DNA of 64,000 nt from Porpolomopsis calyptriformis (Eukaryota; Basidiomycota; Agaricomycetes; Agaricales; Hygrophoraceae), in assembly GCA_951640195.1 (NCBI GenBank), contig OX621171.1, positions 1,054,001-1,118,000 on the forward strand. The letters are read 5' to 3'. This document shows, piece after piece, positions 53,732 through 64,000 of this stretch (position 1 is its first letter; the number at the start of each line of letters is the position of its first letter). A program made the position numbers and the translations under genes. Below the pieces are notes generated by a model that saw only the letters and a list, made by a program, of their open reading frames with translations, was not told the origin of the DNA and did not search any database.

Positions 53732-54670
53732 ATGCCACCAATGGCCTCAGTCTTGAAAACGATTAAGCTCGCCCAACCCGACGTCTTCAATGGCAACAAA
53801 AAACTGTACAAAAACCAGTTCTGCCAGGTGATCATCTTCCTTTGCGGCAGCGAAGTCACCGACCCAGAGAAGATGATCCTGGTAACTTTGTCATACATGA
53901 AAGAAGGCATCACCGCCGAGTGGGCCCAGCAATACGTGGATAATTACTTCAGCTGGACAGACCCCATCACTGGTAATCTCATCCACCTCAGCCCCTGGAA
54001 GGACTTCACAGATATTCTGGATGCCGTTTTCACTGACCATGCCATGGAGCAACACACTCGTGAGGAGGTCAAGCACTTTTTGCAAGGACATTTAGGAGTA
54101 GTAGATTATTTTGTCAAGTTGGAACTCTTGTCCTGCCAAGCTGGCCTCGTCAGCCAGGATAAAGAATACATCAGGATCCTCGAGAAAAATGCCAACCAGG
54201 GCATTATTCATCAAATGTATATGTCACCCCCGCTCCCCACCACATACCCCAAGTATCATGAGAAGGTTATGGCCATTGGCCAATTGATGGAACGTTTCTG
54301 TGATTAGGAATGTCGTCAACATCCATTGGCCCCTCCCACTCATTCATCTCTCCATTCCTCCACTCTGCGTTTCCATCCTCCCCTCCCCCAGGATAAGCAA
54401 GTGCCATTGGGCACCATCCATGGAGGCCAGGGCCTGCCCATGGACCTGAGCAAGACACGTCAGACCAACAGGTGCTACAACTGTGGTCAGGTTGGACATT
54501 TCCATTGGGAATGTCTGCAAGAACTCAAGAAGGTCAATGTTTGCGCTCTTCAGCACAAACTGACCGTCAACGAGATCTCCAAGCTAATGAACTTCCTTTC
54601 CACAGAGGAACACAGCCCAACTGAGCCCACTCCCAACAACAACAAACAGGATTTTGGCAATAGTCAATAG
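53732..54670 (+). pseudogene. Gag of Gypsy copy A
   Basis: MPPMASVLKTIKLAQPDVFN (53732) starts a capsid-like region: LSYMKEGITAEWAQQYVDNY (about 53888), REEVKHFLQGHLGVVDYFVK LELL (about 54059), and the knuckle CYNCGQVGHFHWEC (about 54474). An in-frame TAG at about 54305 interrupts between capsid and knuckle where copy B keeps Glu-Gln. The stop is at 54668-54670. Confidence 0.8.
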
Positions 54671-54786
54671 AGATGTGCTCACTCTATTTGACAGAATCAT
54701 GTCTACTCTAGCATTGTGAACAGACAGTATCAGACACCCCTTTTGTTACCCCTTCTCCCCTTTCCCTTCTTTGTACTAGTACGACG

Positions 54787-56746
54787 GCATGTACAATAAT
54801 TGATACCAACAAGTCCATTAATGAAATTTATCCAACCCTGTCTATGCCAGATATGAACACTGAGTGCCCCAAACTCCCTGAATCATTGTCTCTCCCTTCT
54901 GTCAATTTAATCGACATTGACTCTCTTTCTTCCCCTTTGGATATCATTAACGCTATCAAGAACAGGCTAATTATACAATCCCAATTCTTTCAAAATAGTC
55001 TAACCCCGCTCAATCGCTGGAGATGACCCAAACTACAATTGATCAAATCAATGCCCTCTCAACAGAGGATGCCATCCAAGCCCTCAATCAACTCAAAGAA
55101 CCCCATATATTTGTTCGTGGCTCAGGCTCAAGGAATCAACTAACCCTGAAAACTATTATTACCATCCTGGATAACTGTGCCGAACACCTTGCAGCTGCTC
55201 TCGTCAACAGTGGCTGTGAAGGTTTATGTATTGATATCAAGTACATCTGTGAAAACGACCTTCACACAACTAAACTCACTCGACCCATTCCAGTACACAA
55301 TGCTAATGGACAACCCAACTCCAAGGGACCCATCTCTGAAATGGTTGCACTCAAGCTTAAGGTCGGAACTCATGTTGAACGGATCAACTTTGGTATCATG
55401 AACCTCAGCAAATCTCAGATTTTCCTCAGACATAACTGGTTGAGGATCCACAACCCCTCCATTGACTGGAAGGCCAACTCCCCAATTCTTGATTGATGCC
55501 CCCCAGATTGCCATCCCACTCCTTCCCTCCCAGACTCAGTCGACATCAACGAACTGACTTTCAAAGATGGCAATCAACTGCTCATGGTTGATTTCAACCT
55601 TGCCATCCAGATTCGTTTGATGGGAACAAAGTCTTAGGATCTCGCGATTAAGGCTTGGGAAGCCCAGAAGAAGGACCACACATGGAAGGAAATTGTCCCC
55701 GAATATCTCCATGAATTCCAAGACGTCTTTACCAAGAAAGACTTTAATGAACTCCCCCTGAGTCATCCCTGGGACCATGCAATTGAACTCCTCCCTGGAA
55801 CTAAAGAGAAGCTCGACTGCAAGGTCTACCCACTCTCTGTGGACAAACGCACACAATTGGACAAGTTCTTGGAAGAAAATCTTCGTACTGGATGGATTCA
55901 AAAATCAATCTCCCCCATTGCCTCCCCATTCTTCTTCATCAAGAAGAAGGATGGTCGACTATGCCCCATCCAGGACTACAGAAAGCTCAATGACATGACT
56001 GTCAAAAATTGGTACCCTACAGAACACCTGCTATTTCACCAAACTGGATGTTTGTTGGGGATACAACAACATATGGATCAAGGAAGGAGATAAACACAAG
56101 GGCGCATTCCAAACCAACCGCGGCTTATTCGAACCCCTTGTCATGTTCTTCAGTCTCACCAACTCACCCGCAACATTCCAAAACATGATGAACGACATTT
56201 TCCATGTCCAGATTGTTGAAGGACATGTCTTGGTCTACATAGATGATATCCTCATCTTCGACAAGGATCTTGAAACACACCATCAACATGTTTACGAGGT
56301 TATAACCACACTTTGTGAATACAAGCTCTACCTCAAGCCTGAGAAGTGCAATTTCGACCAACGCCAAGTGGAGTACCTTGGTGTTATTGTGTCAGAAGGC
56401 CACATCAAGATGGACCCCATCAAGGTCCAAGGAATCACTGACTAGCCAACTCCCAAATGCAAGCGAGATATCCAAGCTTTCCTTGGGTTCTGCAACTTCT
56501 ACCATCGATTCATCCATCATTTTGCTGGAATTGCTTGACCCCTTAATACGCTAACTAGAAACACTCCTTTTGATTGGACTGCTAAATGCCAGGATGCTTT
56601 TGACACCCTGAAAACAATCATTACAACCTCTCCTGTCCTCTCTATTGCCAACGATAACGACCTACTCCATGTAGAAGCTGACGCTTCAGACTATGCATTG
56701 GGCGCTATATTATCACAAAAACAAGACAATGTTTAGAAGCCCATTG
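54787..56746 (+). pseudogene. Pol of Gypsy copy A (protease, RT, start of RNase H)
   Basis: The expected start ATG of copy B is ACG here. Protease: LVNSGCEGLCIDIKYI (about 55200), with NSG replacing the catalytic [25 protein letters not shown] (about 55925), FSLTNSPATFQNMM (about 56148), VYIDDILIFDKD (about 56233). RNase H: HVEADASDYALGAILSQKQD (about 56668), cut off by the LTR of copy B. A 32-bp deletion between two TACCC repeats after YP (about 56015) shifts the RT frame. Confidence 0.83.
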
Positions 56747-57209
56747 TGTTATAGCCGTTTCGATTTTGTCCTGCCCTACCCCTATCATGACCCTTGTGAC
56801 CTGTCACACTTGACTCGTCAATCACCATGACCATAACATGATGTGTGATACTTACCAATCGATTCACCACCCACTTTCCTTATCTTTCAATCTTTCCTTA
56901 TCTTATCTCCTTATCTAATCACTAATCCTCATAGATTGGAGGCGATTATGCTATTGGTTGTTGAAGACATGCTCCGCAGTTATTCCGCAGTAGCTGCGCA
57001 AGGCTGCACATTGCTGTACATTTGTCAGCCATTCCATGGATCGTCTCTGTAGCAATCACAATCACATTCCAGACTCAGATAGATATAAGTAGAGTACGAT
57101 ACACTTGTATCTTCCTTAGTCTTGAATTTCAACATTGTTTCTGCCATCTTATGTGATAGCCCCTTTGTTATCCCTGGAAGCCACCTGAGACACCACTGCT
57201 GATGTAACA
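56747..57209 (+). repeat. 5' LTR of Gypsy copy B
   Basis: 463-bp LTR starting TGTTATAGCCG and ending GATGTAACA. The TATA-like gatataagtag at about 57080 would fit transcription start in the last ~130 bp. The corresponding start of the 3' LTR is at 63679; the two differ by scattered, mostly transition, substitutions. Confidence 0.9.
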
Positions 57210-58333
57210 GAAATTCAAGACTCACTCTCACCTAGCTTCTCTCCACAAGAGTCCCTGGACAAGATTCATCTGATTAGTCTGTTGTTCAATGACCAACTAA
57301 TTGCCTCTCCGGAATCCACCAGGCTCCCCCTCGATGGACCCATCCTCTTTCGTTTCGAAAACCACAGTGACCAACTGCATGGTATGGGAATTCGACCACC
57401 ACCCTGGACCCATCCTCCTTTGATCTGCCCCCATCCTATTCCCCACCTCATCAAACCCCTCAGGCTTCCTCGAGTCAGCTTGTTAGCTACTCTGAGCAGC
57501 AAGCCGTTGACACTCTAGATATCGAACAGGTTCAACTCGCAGCTCTTACGCTCGAGTTCTCCCACCTCACATTCAAACTCTCTCCTCCCACCTCTGCTAA
57601 CCCTTCTCCCACTTCATCCCATTCCTCACTCTCTTTGGACTCCTTCTATACTGCCCCATCTCCCCCGGATTCTTCAGATGACGGTCTCAACCCCTTTGTC
57701 AAAATCGAACCATGCACATTTAATCACGTATGTGTCAGGATTTACCGGTCCCCAACTCTCGTTGCAAATTTTATTGCCTCCTCCCTCCATGTGTTTTACT
57801 GTTGTGGATCCTCTAGTTACATCAGGGAGATCCACATCTGAGACAACTTGCCATCACACCTCCCTGTGCAGGATCCCATCAACCAAGCTTCAGGCTCACA
57901 GATGAGGAGTTAGATTTCCAGGATGCCATCGACAATGAGACTGAGATTCAATCTCCTCTCTCATCTCAGATCCTTGATCCTTTGACCCCTTCCATCTACT
58001 CTCGTCTCAGATCCTTGATCCTTTGACCCCTTCTGTCTACTCTCTTCTTGGACTGACCACTCTCCCCTCTCCTTCTCTGCGACAAACACCTCTCACATTC
58101 GGTGGACGTGCCCACTTCCAACGAACCCCACCTCCCCTCACACGGTCTTCATCCACCCCTGTGAAGGTGAAACCTTCTTCTCTGCAATGACTGTTACCTG
58201 AGACCCCCAAGAAAAATCCTCCCCAACCCTCTGAATCAAATCCTGCCCCTTGTTCTCCTTCTCCCTCTGTTCCTCCTTCTTCAACTCCACTGCCCCCAAA
58301 CCTGAACCCACTTCCCCCTTCTCAATCAACCCC
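57210..58333 (+). other. Long leader of Gypsy copy B with conserved small ORF
   Basis: About 1.1 kb between LTR and gag. The segment 57678-57990 translates to FVKIEPCTFNHVCVRIYRSP TLVANF, then YIREIHI, conserved at the protein level with 53120-53330 of copy A. The sequence ctcagatccttgatcctttgacccctt occurs twice in tandem (about 57963-57992 and 58006-58035). Confidence 0.55.
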
Positions 58334-59263
58334 AATGGCCTCCGCATCAAACAAAATTAAACTCACTTAGCCCGACTCCTTCAATAGCAATAAAAAACTA
58401 TACAAGAATTGGTTCTGACAAGTTATCATCTTTCTCTGTGGCAGCAATGTCACTGACCCTGAGAAGATGATTCTTGTTGCACTCTCGTATATGAAGGAAG
58501 GTGTCACTGCTGAGTGGGCACAACAATACATTGATACATTTTTCAGTTGCACGGATATGCATCTGGCAACCTCATCCCTCTCGGGACTTGGGCCAATTTC
58601 ACTGCCTTGCTGGATGCAACCTTTGTCAACCATGCCATTGAGCAATGCGCTTGCAAAGAGGTTGAACATTTCTCTCAGGGACGATTGAGTATCACAGACT
58701 ATTTCGTAAAACTGGAACTCCTGTTCTGCCAAGCTGGTCTCGCTGGCCAGGATAAAGAATGTATCTGCATCATTGAGAAGAATGTCTGTCAGGACGTAAT
58801 TCAGCAAATGTATGCAAACCCGCCACTCCCCACTAAGTACGACAAGTACCATGAGAATGTAATGGCTATCAGTCAGCTCATGGAATGTTTCCGTGAGCAA
58901 GAACGCTACCAATGTCTGACCAACCCCCTTCCTCATCCATCTTTCAGACCATCTGTGCCTCACTTCCAACCCCCACCCACGCAAGATCGTCAAGTGCCTT
59001 CTGGTACCATTCACAGCAGTTAGGGGTTGCCCATGGACCTCAGCAAGATGCATCAAGTTAACAAGTGCTACAATTGTGGCCAGATTGGACATTTCCATCG
59101 GGACAGTCCTCAGGAGCTCAAGAAAGTCAACGTTCATGCTCTCCAGCATGAACTGATGCACGATGAACTCTCAGAGTTGATGAACCTCCTTTCCATAGAG
59201 GAGCATGCTCCAGAGGAACCTACCCCCAACTTGGCTGATCAGGATTTTGGCAACGGTTGTTAG
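58334..59263 (+). pseudogene. Gag of Gypsy copy B
   Basis: ATG 58334 (MASASNKIKLT) is followed by TAG, then the capsid-like region: LSYMKEGVTAEWAQQYIDTF (about 58482), CKEVEHFSQGRLSITDYFVK LELL (about 58650), MECFREQERYQC (about 58880). The knuckle CYNCGQIGHFHRDS (about 59067) has lost its last Cys (family C-x2-C-x4-H-x4-C; here Ser), which should weaken zinc binding. The stop is at 59261-59263. Confidence 0.8.
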
Positions 59264-59367
59264 AGATGCGCTCCCTCTATTCGACAGAAAGCTGTTTGCT
59301 TTGGCATTGTGAACAGACAGTATCGGACTTCTCTCCTTCTCCTCTTTTCTCTCTTTGTAATACCACA

Positions 59368-62300
59368 ATGGCATGTACATTATCTGATACCACCAAGCCT
59401 GTCAATACATCTAGTCCCCAACTGTCTACACCAAGTGTGAATGTTGAGTGCCCCGAATCCCCTCAAACCTCTATTCCCAAATCATTGTCTCTCCCTTCCA
59501 TTGATTTGATCGACATCAACTCTCTTTCTTCCCCTCTAGAAATCGTTAATGCCATTAAGGAACAGGCTAATCACACAATTCCCATTCTCTCCAAATGGTC
59601 TCACCCTGCCCGATTGCGAGAGATGACTCAGGACACAATCGATCAAATCAACTCCCTCACTACAGAGAATGCCATCCGAGCCCTCAATGAACTCAAGGAA
59701 CCTCATGTGTTTATTCATGGCTCTGGAGGAAATCAGCTAACCCTCAAAACTGTCATTACAACCTTGGATAACCACACCAAATACCTCGCTACTGCTCTCA
59801 TCGACAGTGGTTGCGAAGGTTTATGTATTGATGTCAAGTATGTTCGCGAACACAATCTACACACCACCAAGCTCGCTCAACCCATCCCCGTGCACAATGC
59901 AGATGGACAACCCAACTCCGAAGGACCTATCTCAGAAATGGTTGCATTGGAGCTTAAGATCGGTTCCCACATCGAGCGGATTAACTTCGGTATCACAAAC
60001 CTCGGCAAATCTCAGGTTTTCCTTGGGTATGATTAGCTGAAACTCCACAACCCCTCCATTGACTGGAAGGCAAATTCTCTCATTCTCAATTGATGTTCCC
60101 CTGACTGTTGTCCCTCTCCCTTTCCTGATTCTGTCAACATTAACAACCTCAGCCTTGAGGATGGCGACCATCTATTAATGGTCGACTTCAACCCTGCTAT
60201 CCAAGTTCAGCTGATGGGGATGAAATTACAGGATCTCGCAATTAAGGCTTGGGAAGCCCAGAAGAAGGACCACATGTGGAAAGAGATTGTCCCCAAATAC
60301 CTCATGAATTCCAAGACGTCTTCACCAAGGATGATTTCGATGAACTCCGCCCAAGTCATCCCTGGGACCATGCAATCGAACTTCTCCCTGGAACTGAAGA
60401 GAAACTTGACTGCAAGGTCTATCCCCTCTCCATGGATGAATGTGCCCAATTGGATGAGTTCCTGGAAGAAAACCTCCACACTGGATGAATTCAGAAATCC
60501 ATCTCTCCCATTGCCTCCCCTTTCTTCTTTATCAAAAAGAAGGATGGTCGACTGCGCCCTATCCAGGACTACCGAAAACTCAATGACATAACTGTCAAAA
60601 ACTGATACCCCCTCCCTCTGATCAACGAATTAATTGATACCCTACAGAACGCTTGCTACTTCACCAAGCTGGACATTCGCTGGGGATACAACAATGTCCA
60701 GATCAAGGAAGGAGATGAACACAAGGCTGCATTTAGAACCAATCACAGCTTGTTTGAACCTCTAGTCATGTTCTTCAGTCTCACCAACTTGCCTGCTACT
60801 TTCCAGAATATGATGAACAATATTTTCCATGTCCAAATTGTTGAAGGACATGTCTTAGTTTACATCGACGATATCCTCATCTTCAACAAGGATCTCGAGA
60901 TGCATCACCAACATGTTTATGAAGTTATGACCACACTTCACAAACATAAACTCTACCTCAAACCAGAGAAACGTGACTTCGATCAACATCAAGTGGAATA
61001 CCTTGGTGTCATCATGTCTGAAGGCTACATCAAGATAGACCCTGTCAAGGTCCAAGGGATCACTGACTAGCCAACCCCTGAATGCAAGTGTGATGTTCAG
61101 GCCTTTCTTGGATTTTGCAATTTCTACTGTCGATTCATCCATCACTTCACTGGAATTACCCGCCCCCTCAATGTACTAACTGGAAATGCTCCTTTTGATT
61201 GGACCTCAGAATGCTAGGACACCTTCAACGTCCTGAAAATGATCATTACCACTTCTCCCATTTTATCTATTGCTAATAATGACGACCTACTCCATGTGGA
61301 AACCGACGCTTCTGACTATGCCTTGGGCACTGTACTATCACAAAAACAAAACAATATCTAGAAGCCCATTGCCTATATCTCCAAGTCATTTACACCCACA
61401 GAACGAAACTATCAAATTTACAACCACGAGTTACTCACAATCATGACCGCACTCCAAGAGTTCAGGAAATGGCTACTGTCTGCTAAACAGGTTTTCAAGA
61501 TTTGGATGGATCACACCAATCTCCAGTATTTCAAACTGCCCCAAAAGCTGAACAGACACCAAGCTAGATGGCTCATGGAGCTTCAGGATTATCACTTCAC
61601 TCTCCACTATATCACTGGCAAAGGCAACTCCAAGGCTGATATCCTGTCGAGACAACTGGGTTTTGAGAGGGGGGTGAATGACAACGACGACATTATTTTA
61701 CTCCCAAATAGTCTTTTTCCTTCTCCCGATCACCCTATTGTAGATCTCCGCCAGGTCCAACATGAGATTGAACCTACTAATTTCCGCTCATGGATCCGAG
61801 ATTCATATCAAAACAAAGAACCACAAGCCACACTCTCTCAAGAAAAATGCAAAGATGATTGGAAGACTCAAGACGACGGTATCAAAACCTTCTTGGACTG
61901 AATCTATATCTCAAAGGATGTCCCACTCTGTGGTGACATTATTGCTCAATACCATGACAACCCTCTCTCTGGACATTATGGCTCCTTCAAAACCACTGAA
62001 GCTATATGTCGCAACTACTAGTGGCCCACCATCAAGAGAGACGTCAATACTTATGTTTGTGGTTGCGAAACATGTCAATGCACCAAGGCCTCTCAGTTAC
62101 CTGCGAAGACTCCCTTACACCCTTTCGATCCTTCTACCTGACCCTGGGACACAATTACAGTTGATCTCATTGGTCCCATACCCAAATGTCAGGGCTACAA
62201 TGCAATCCTTACTATTGTTGATCACTTCTCTAAGGCTGTTAAGTTCGAGGCCACTCACATCGAATTGAACTCTGAAGGATTTGCAAAGATCATCCGAGAT

Positions 62301-63200
62301 CAGGTTATCCGAGACCATGGCGTCCCTTGATGCATCATCCACAATCGCGATCTGCGATTTGTTTCCAAATTCATGACTGACCTCTTCCACCTTCTGGGTA
62401 CCTCCCAGAATGTCTCCACCACTTATCACCCCCAGACTGACAACCAATCCGAATGAATGAATCAGACACTTGAACAGTACCTCTGTGTCTTCATCAATCA
62501 TCGTCAGGATAACTGGAAGGAATGGCTCACTTTGGTAGAGTTTTTGTATAATAACTCTGTCCATGCAGCCACATGACAAACCCCTTTCTATGTCAATTAT
62601 GGCCAAGATCCCTGGACAGGAAGTGACACCACAGAGGAAGTCTGAAATGAATCTGCAACTCAATTTGCCGATCAGATGAAAAAGGTTCATCAGGAAGCTG
62701 AAGCTGCCCTCAAGGAAGTAAACGAGAAGATGAAGACTGCTTATGATAAACATGTCCAGACTGCTCAAGAGTATTCACCAGGAGATAAAGTATGGTTGGC
62801 TGCTACCAACATCAAGACCAAACGACCTATGAAGAAGCTGGACAATAAATGCTTCGGACCCTTCAAGGTTGTCAAAAAGGTTGGTTGCTCTGCCTACAGA
62901 CTTGAACTCCCCCGAGAATGGTTAGGACTGTATCCAGTCTTCAATGAATCATATCTTTCCCCTTATCATCCCCCTTCCTTTCCAAATCAAAAAAGACCTC
63001 CCCTTCCTCCCCCACTCCAGCTAGAGGATAATGTCGAGTATGTTATCGACAAAATCTTAGACTCTCGGTTGAGACAAGGAAAACTTCAGTACCTCATACA
63101 CTGGGAAGGTTATACTAGTGAGGAAAACACCTGGGAACCAGAAGTTAACGTCAAGAACTCCCAAGAACTGATCGATGAGTTCCATGCCCTCCACCCTGAA
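59368..63200 (+). pseudogene. Pol polyprotein of Gypsy copy B
   Basis: From ATG 59368 (MACTLSDTTKPVNTSSPQLS). Protease with intact LIDSGCEGLCIDVKYV (about 59796). RT with [20 protein letters not shown] (about 60508), FTKLDIRWGYNNVQIKEGDE (about 60660) and VYIDDILIFNKD (about 60858). RNase H with HVETDASDYALGTVLSQKQN (about 61297) and NHELLTIMTALQEFRKWL (about 61423); tether HYITGKGNSKADILSRQ. Integrase with HHCC-like residues around CGCETCQCTKASQLP (about 62058), ITVDLIGPIPKCQGYNAILT (about 62153), STTYHPQTDNQSE (about 62417). Chromodomain VEYVIDKILDSRLRQGKLQY LIHWEGYTSEENTWEPE (about 63030-63140). TGA or TAG codons near 60034, 60093, 60486, 60604, 61069, 62141, 62328 and 62454 interrupt it. 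Confidence 0.9.
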
Positions 63201-63678
63201 TAACTAGCCCCTAGGCTTGAATTACATGTCATTCGGGTGGATGATTTCTTCAGAATTGATGAACGGCTCTATGACCCTATTACAGACTCAACAGGCGAAG
63301 ATCATAAGCCACCTAAGGTCAGTGATAACATTGATGTTCTCATTTCACTGTCCCCGATAGAAGTCAACCAACTCCTTGACCATGACTTCAATGGTTCTGC
63401 CCTCCTTCCTTCCCTCCCAACAACTGCATGATGAGTGTGGATTTACGAGTCTAGGCTGGTGAACGCAATCACTGTCATCCTATGACTGGATGATCAAGGC
63501 CAAGAACTTCGACTCTACCAACTCGTCTCTCCCTTGTCTACCCTAGAAATTCGTCGACGATACCAGTACCATCTCCCAACTTCTCCCAATTACATGCCAA
63601 GGTGGTTGCTTCAAGATTGCTCAAGACATCTCCAGCGCCTACATTGATATTACACAGACATGAATTTGAAGAGAGTGA
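63201..63678 (+). other. 3' untranslated segment of Gypsy copy B
   Basis: After the chromodomain stop, an open stretch (DDFFRIDERLYDPITDSTGE DHKPPKVSDN, 63237 onward, stop at 63429-63431) continues in a coding-like style and may be the decayed end of the polyprotein or a small extra ORF. The purine-rich primer gaagagagtga abuts the 3' LTR. Confidence 0.45.
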
Positions 63679-64000
63679 TGTTACGGCTGTTTTGATTTTG
63701 TCCTGCCCTACCCCTATCGTGACCCTTGTGACCTGTCACACTTGACTTGTCAATCACCGTGACTGTGATGTGATGTGTGACACTTACCAATCAATTCACC
63801 ACCCACTTTCCTTATCTTTCAATCTTTCCTTATCTTATCTCCTTATCTAATCACTAATCCTCATAGATTGGAGGCAATTATGCTATTGGTCATTGAAGAC
63901 ATGCTCCGCAGTTATTCCACAGTAGCTGCGCAAGGCTGCGCATTGCTGTACATTTGTCAGCCATTCTATGGATTGTCTCCATAGCGATTACAATCACATT
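63679..64000 (+). repeat. 3' LTR of Gypsy copy B (cut by window edge)
   Basis: First 322 bp of the LTR, starting TGTTACGGCTG and colinear with 56747 onward. Confidence 0.92.

Larger units (their letters stand above)
52397..56746 (+). mobile_element. Ty3/Gypsy family 2, copy A (5'-truncated, split by copy B)
   Basis: Sequence matching copy B (57209-63678) begins abruptly at about 52397 inside the leader (cttacactcgagttctccc), without an LTR. It runs through leader, gag and pol to the RNase H region, where copy B's 5' LTR begins at 56747. The rest of copy A would lie beyond the right edge. A solo LTR (52543-53115) is inserted in its leader. Substitutions, stops and a 32-bp RT deletion show that it is older than copy B. 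Confidence 0.85.
56747..64000 (+). mobile_element. Ty3/Gypsy family 2, copy B (full length to window edge)
   Basis: 5' LTR 56747-57209 (TGTTA...TAACA), long leader, gag, pol with protease, RT, RNase H, integrase and chromodomain, then a purine-rich tract (gaagagagtga, 63668-63678) and the 3' LTR from 63679, which the window end cuts after 322 bp. It is inserted into the RNase H region of copy A, directly after CCATTG (56741-56746). The target duplication on the right lies outside the window. Several stop codons in pol indicate that it too is inactive. Confidence 0.92.

Noticed and set aside
53390..53741. Gly/Arg-rich minus-strand ORFs
   Set aside because: They are antisense to the Pro/Ser-rich leader of Gypsy copy A.

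Overview
This window is a transposon-rich stretch of a basidiomycete genome, most likely an Agaricomycete (mushroom-forming fungus). The reasons are: spliced nuclear genes with short GT-AG introns of about 50-80 bp; fungal housekeeping proteins (Rpn6, Rpn7, beta-COP, Hul5-type HECT ligase, group III HAMP histidine kinase, sterol C-14 reductase); and element types typical of Agaricomycetes (Tnp2-type and Plavaka DNA transposons, chromodomain Ty3/Gypsy elements). I saw no rRNA, tRNA, CRISPR array or prokaryotic operon.

Layout. 1-1892: 5' half of a Tnp2 transposase gene on the minus strand, cut by the window edge. 2434-16917: an island of host genes. Rpn6 (minus) and Rpn7 (plus) are divergent across 100 bp; then come a CstF-64 hinge fragment, COPB1/SEC26, a Hul5/UBE3C-like HECT ligase, an unidentified C-terminal fragment, an ERG24 N-terminal fragment and a Nik1-type histidine kinase. 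Nearly every gene boundary in this island is damaged: missing ends, overlapping fragments, one-base frameshifts, a stop codon in the kinase, and a 123-bp MITE inside an Rpn7 exon. It is either a decaying duplicate block or a region with assembly errors, and the sequence alone does not settle which. 17211-31000: a Tnp2-partner-like gene, a 745-bp inverted-repeat element, and a large C2H2-type gene (minus, 30795 down to about 19735) split by a full-length chromoviral Gypsy element (21213-28020) with exact 5-bp target duplications. 31450-32993: a protein-kinase-like gene. 33249-39076: a Tnp2-type DNA transposon with 48-bp terminal inverted repeats, carrying two genes on the same strand.

41138-64000 is a nest of elements. 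A second copy of the Gypsy family (LTR at 41138) has a Plavaka transposon inserted in its gag. That transposon carries a transposase and a divergent DUF6698-like gene. The Gypsy pol resumes at 49235 and is cut at about 52396, where it abuts a different Gypsy family (copy A). Copy A contains a solo LTR (52543-53115) and is itself split at 56747 by a second member of its own family (copy B), which runs off the right edge inside its 3' LTR.

The clearest new observations are: the Harbinger-like MITE in the proteasome gene RPN7, whose inverted repeats supply splice-like signals; the recurrent pairing of a Tnp2 transposase with an unnamed second protein; the serial truncation of housekeeping genes; the extra ORF downstream of integrase in the Gypsy family, with a single TGA in an otherwise open 247-codon frame; and stop codons in the retroelements that are explained by C-to-T transitions.
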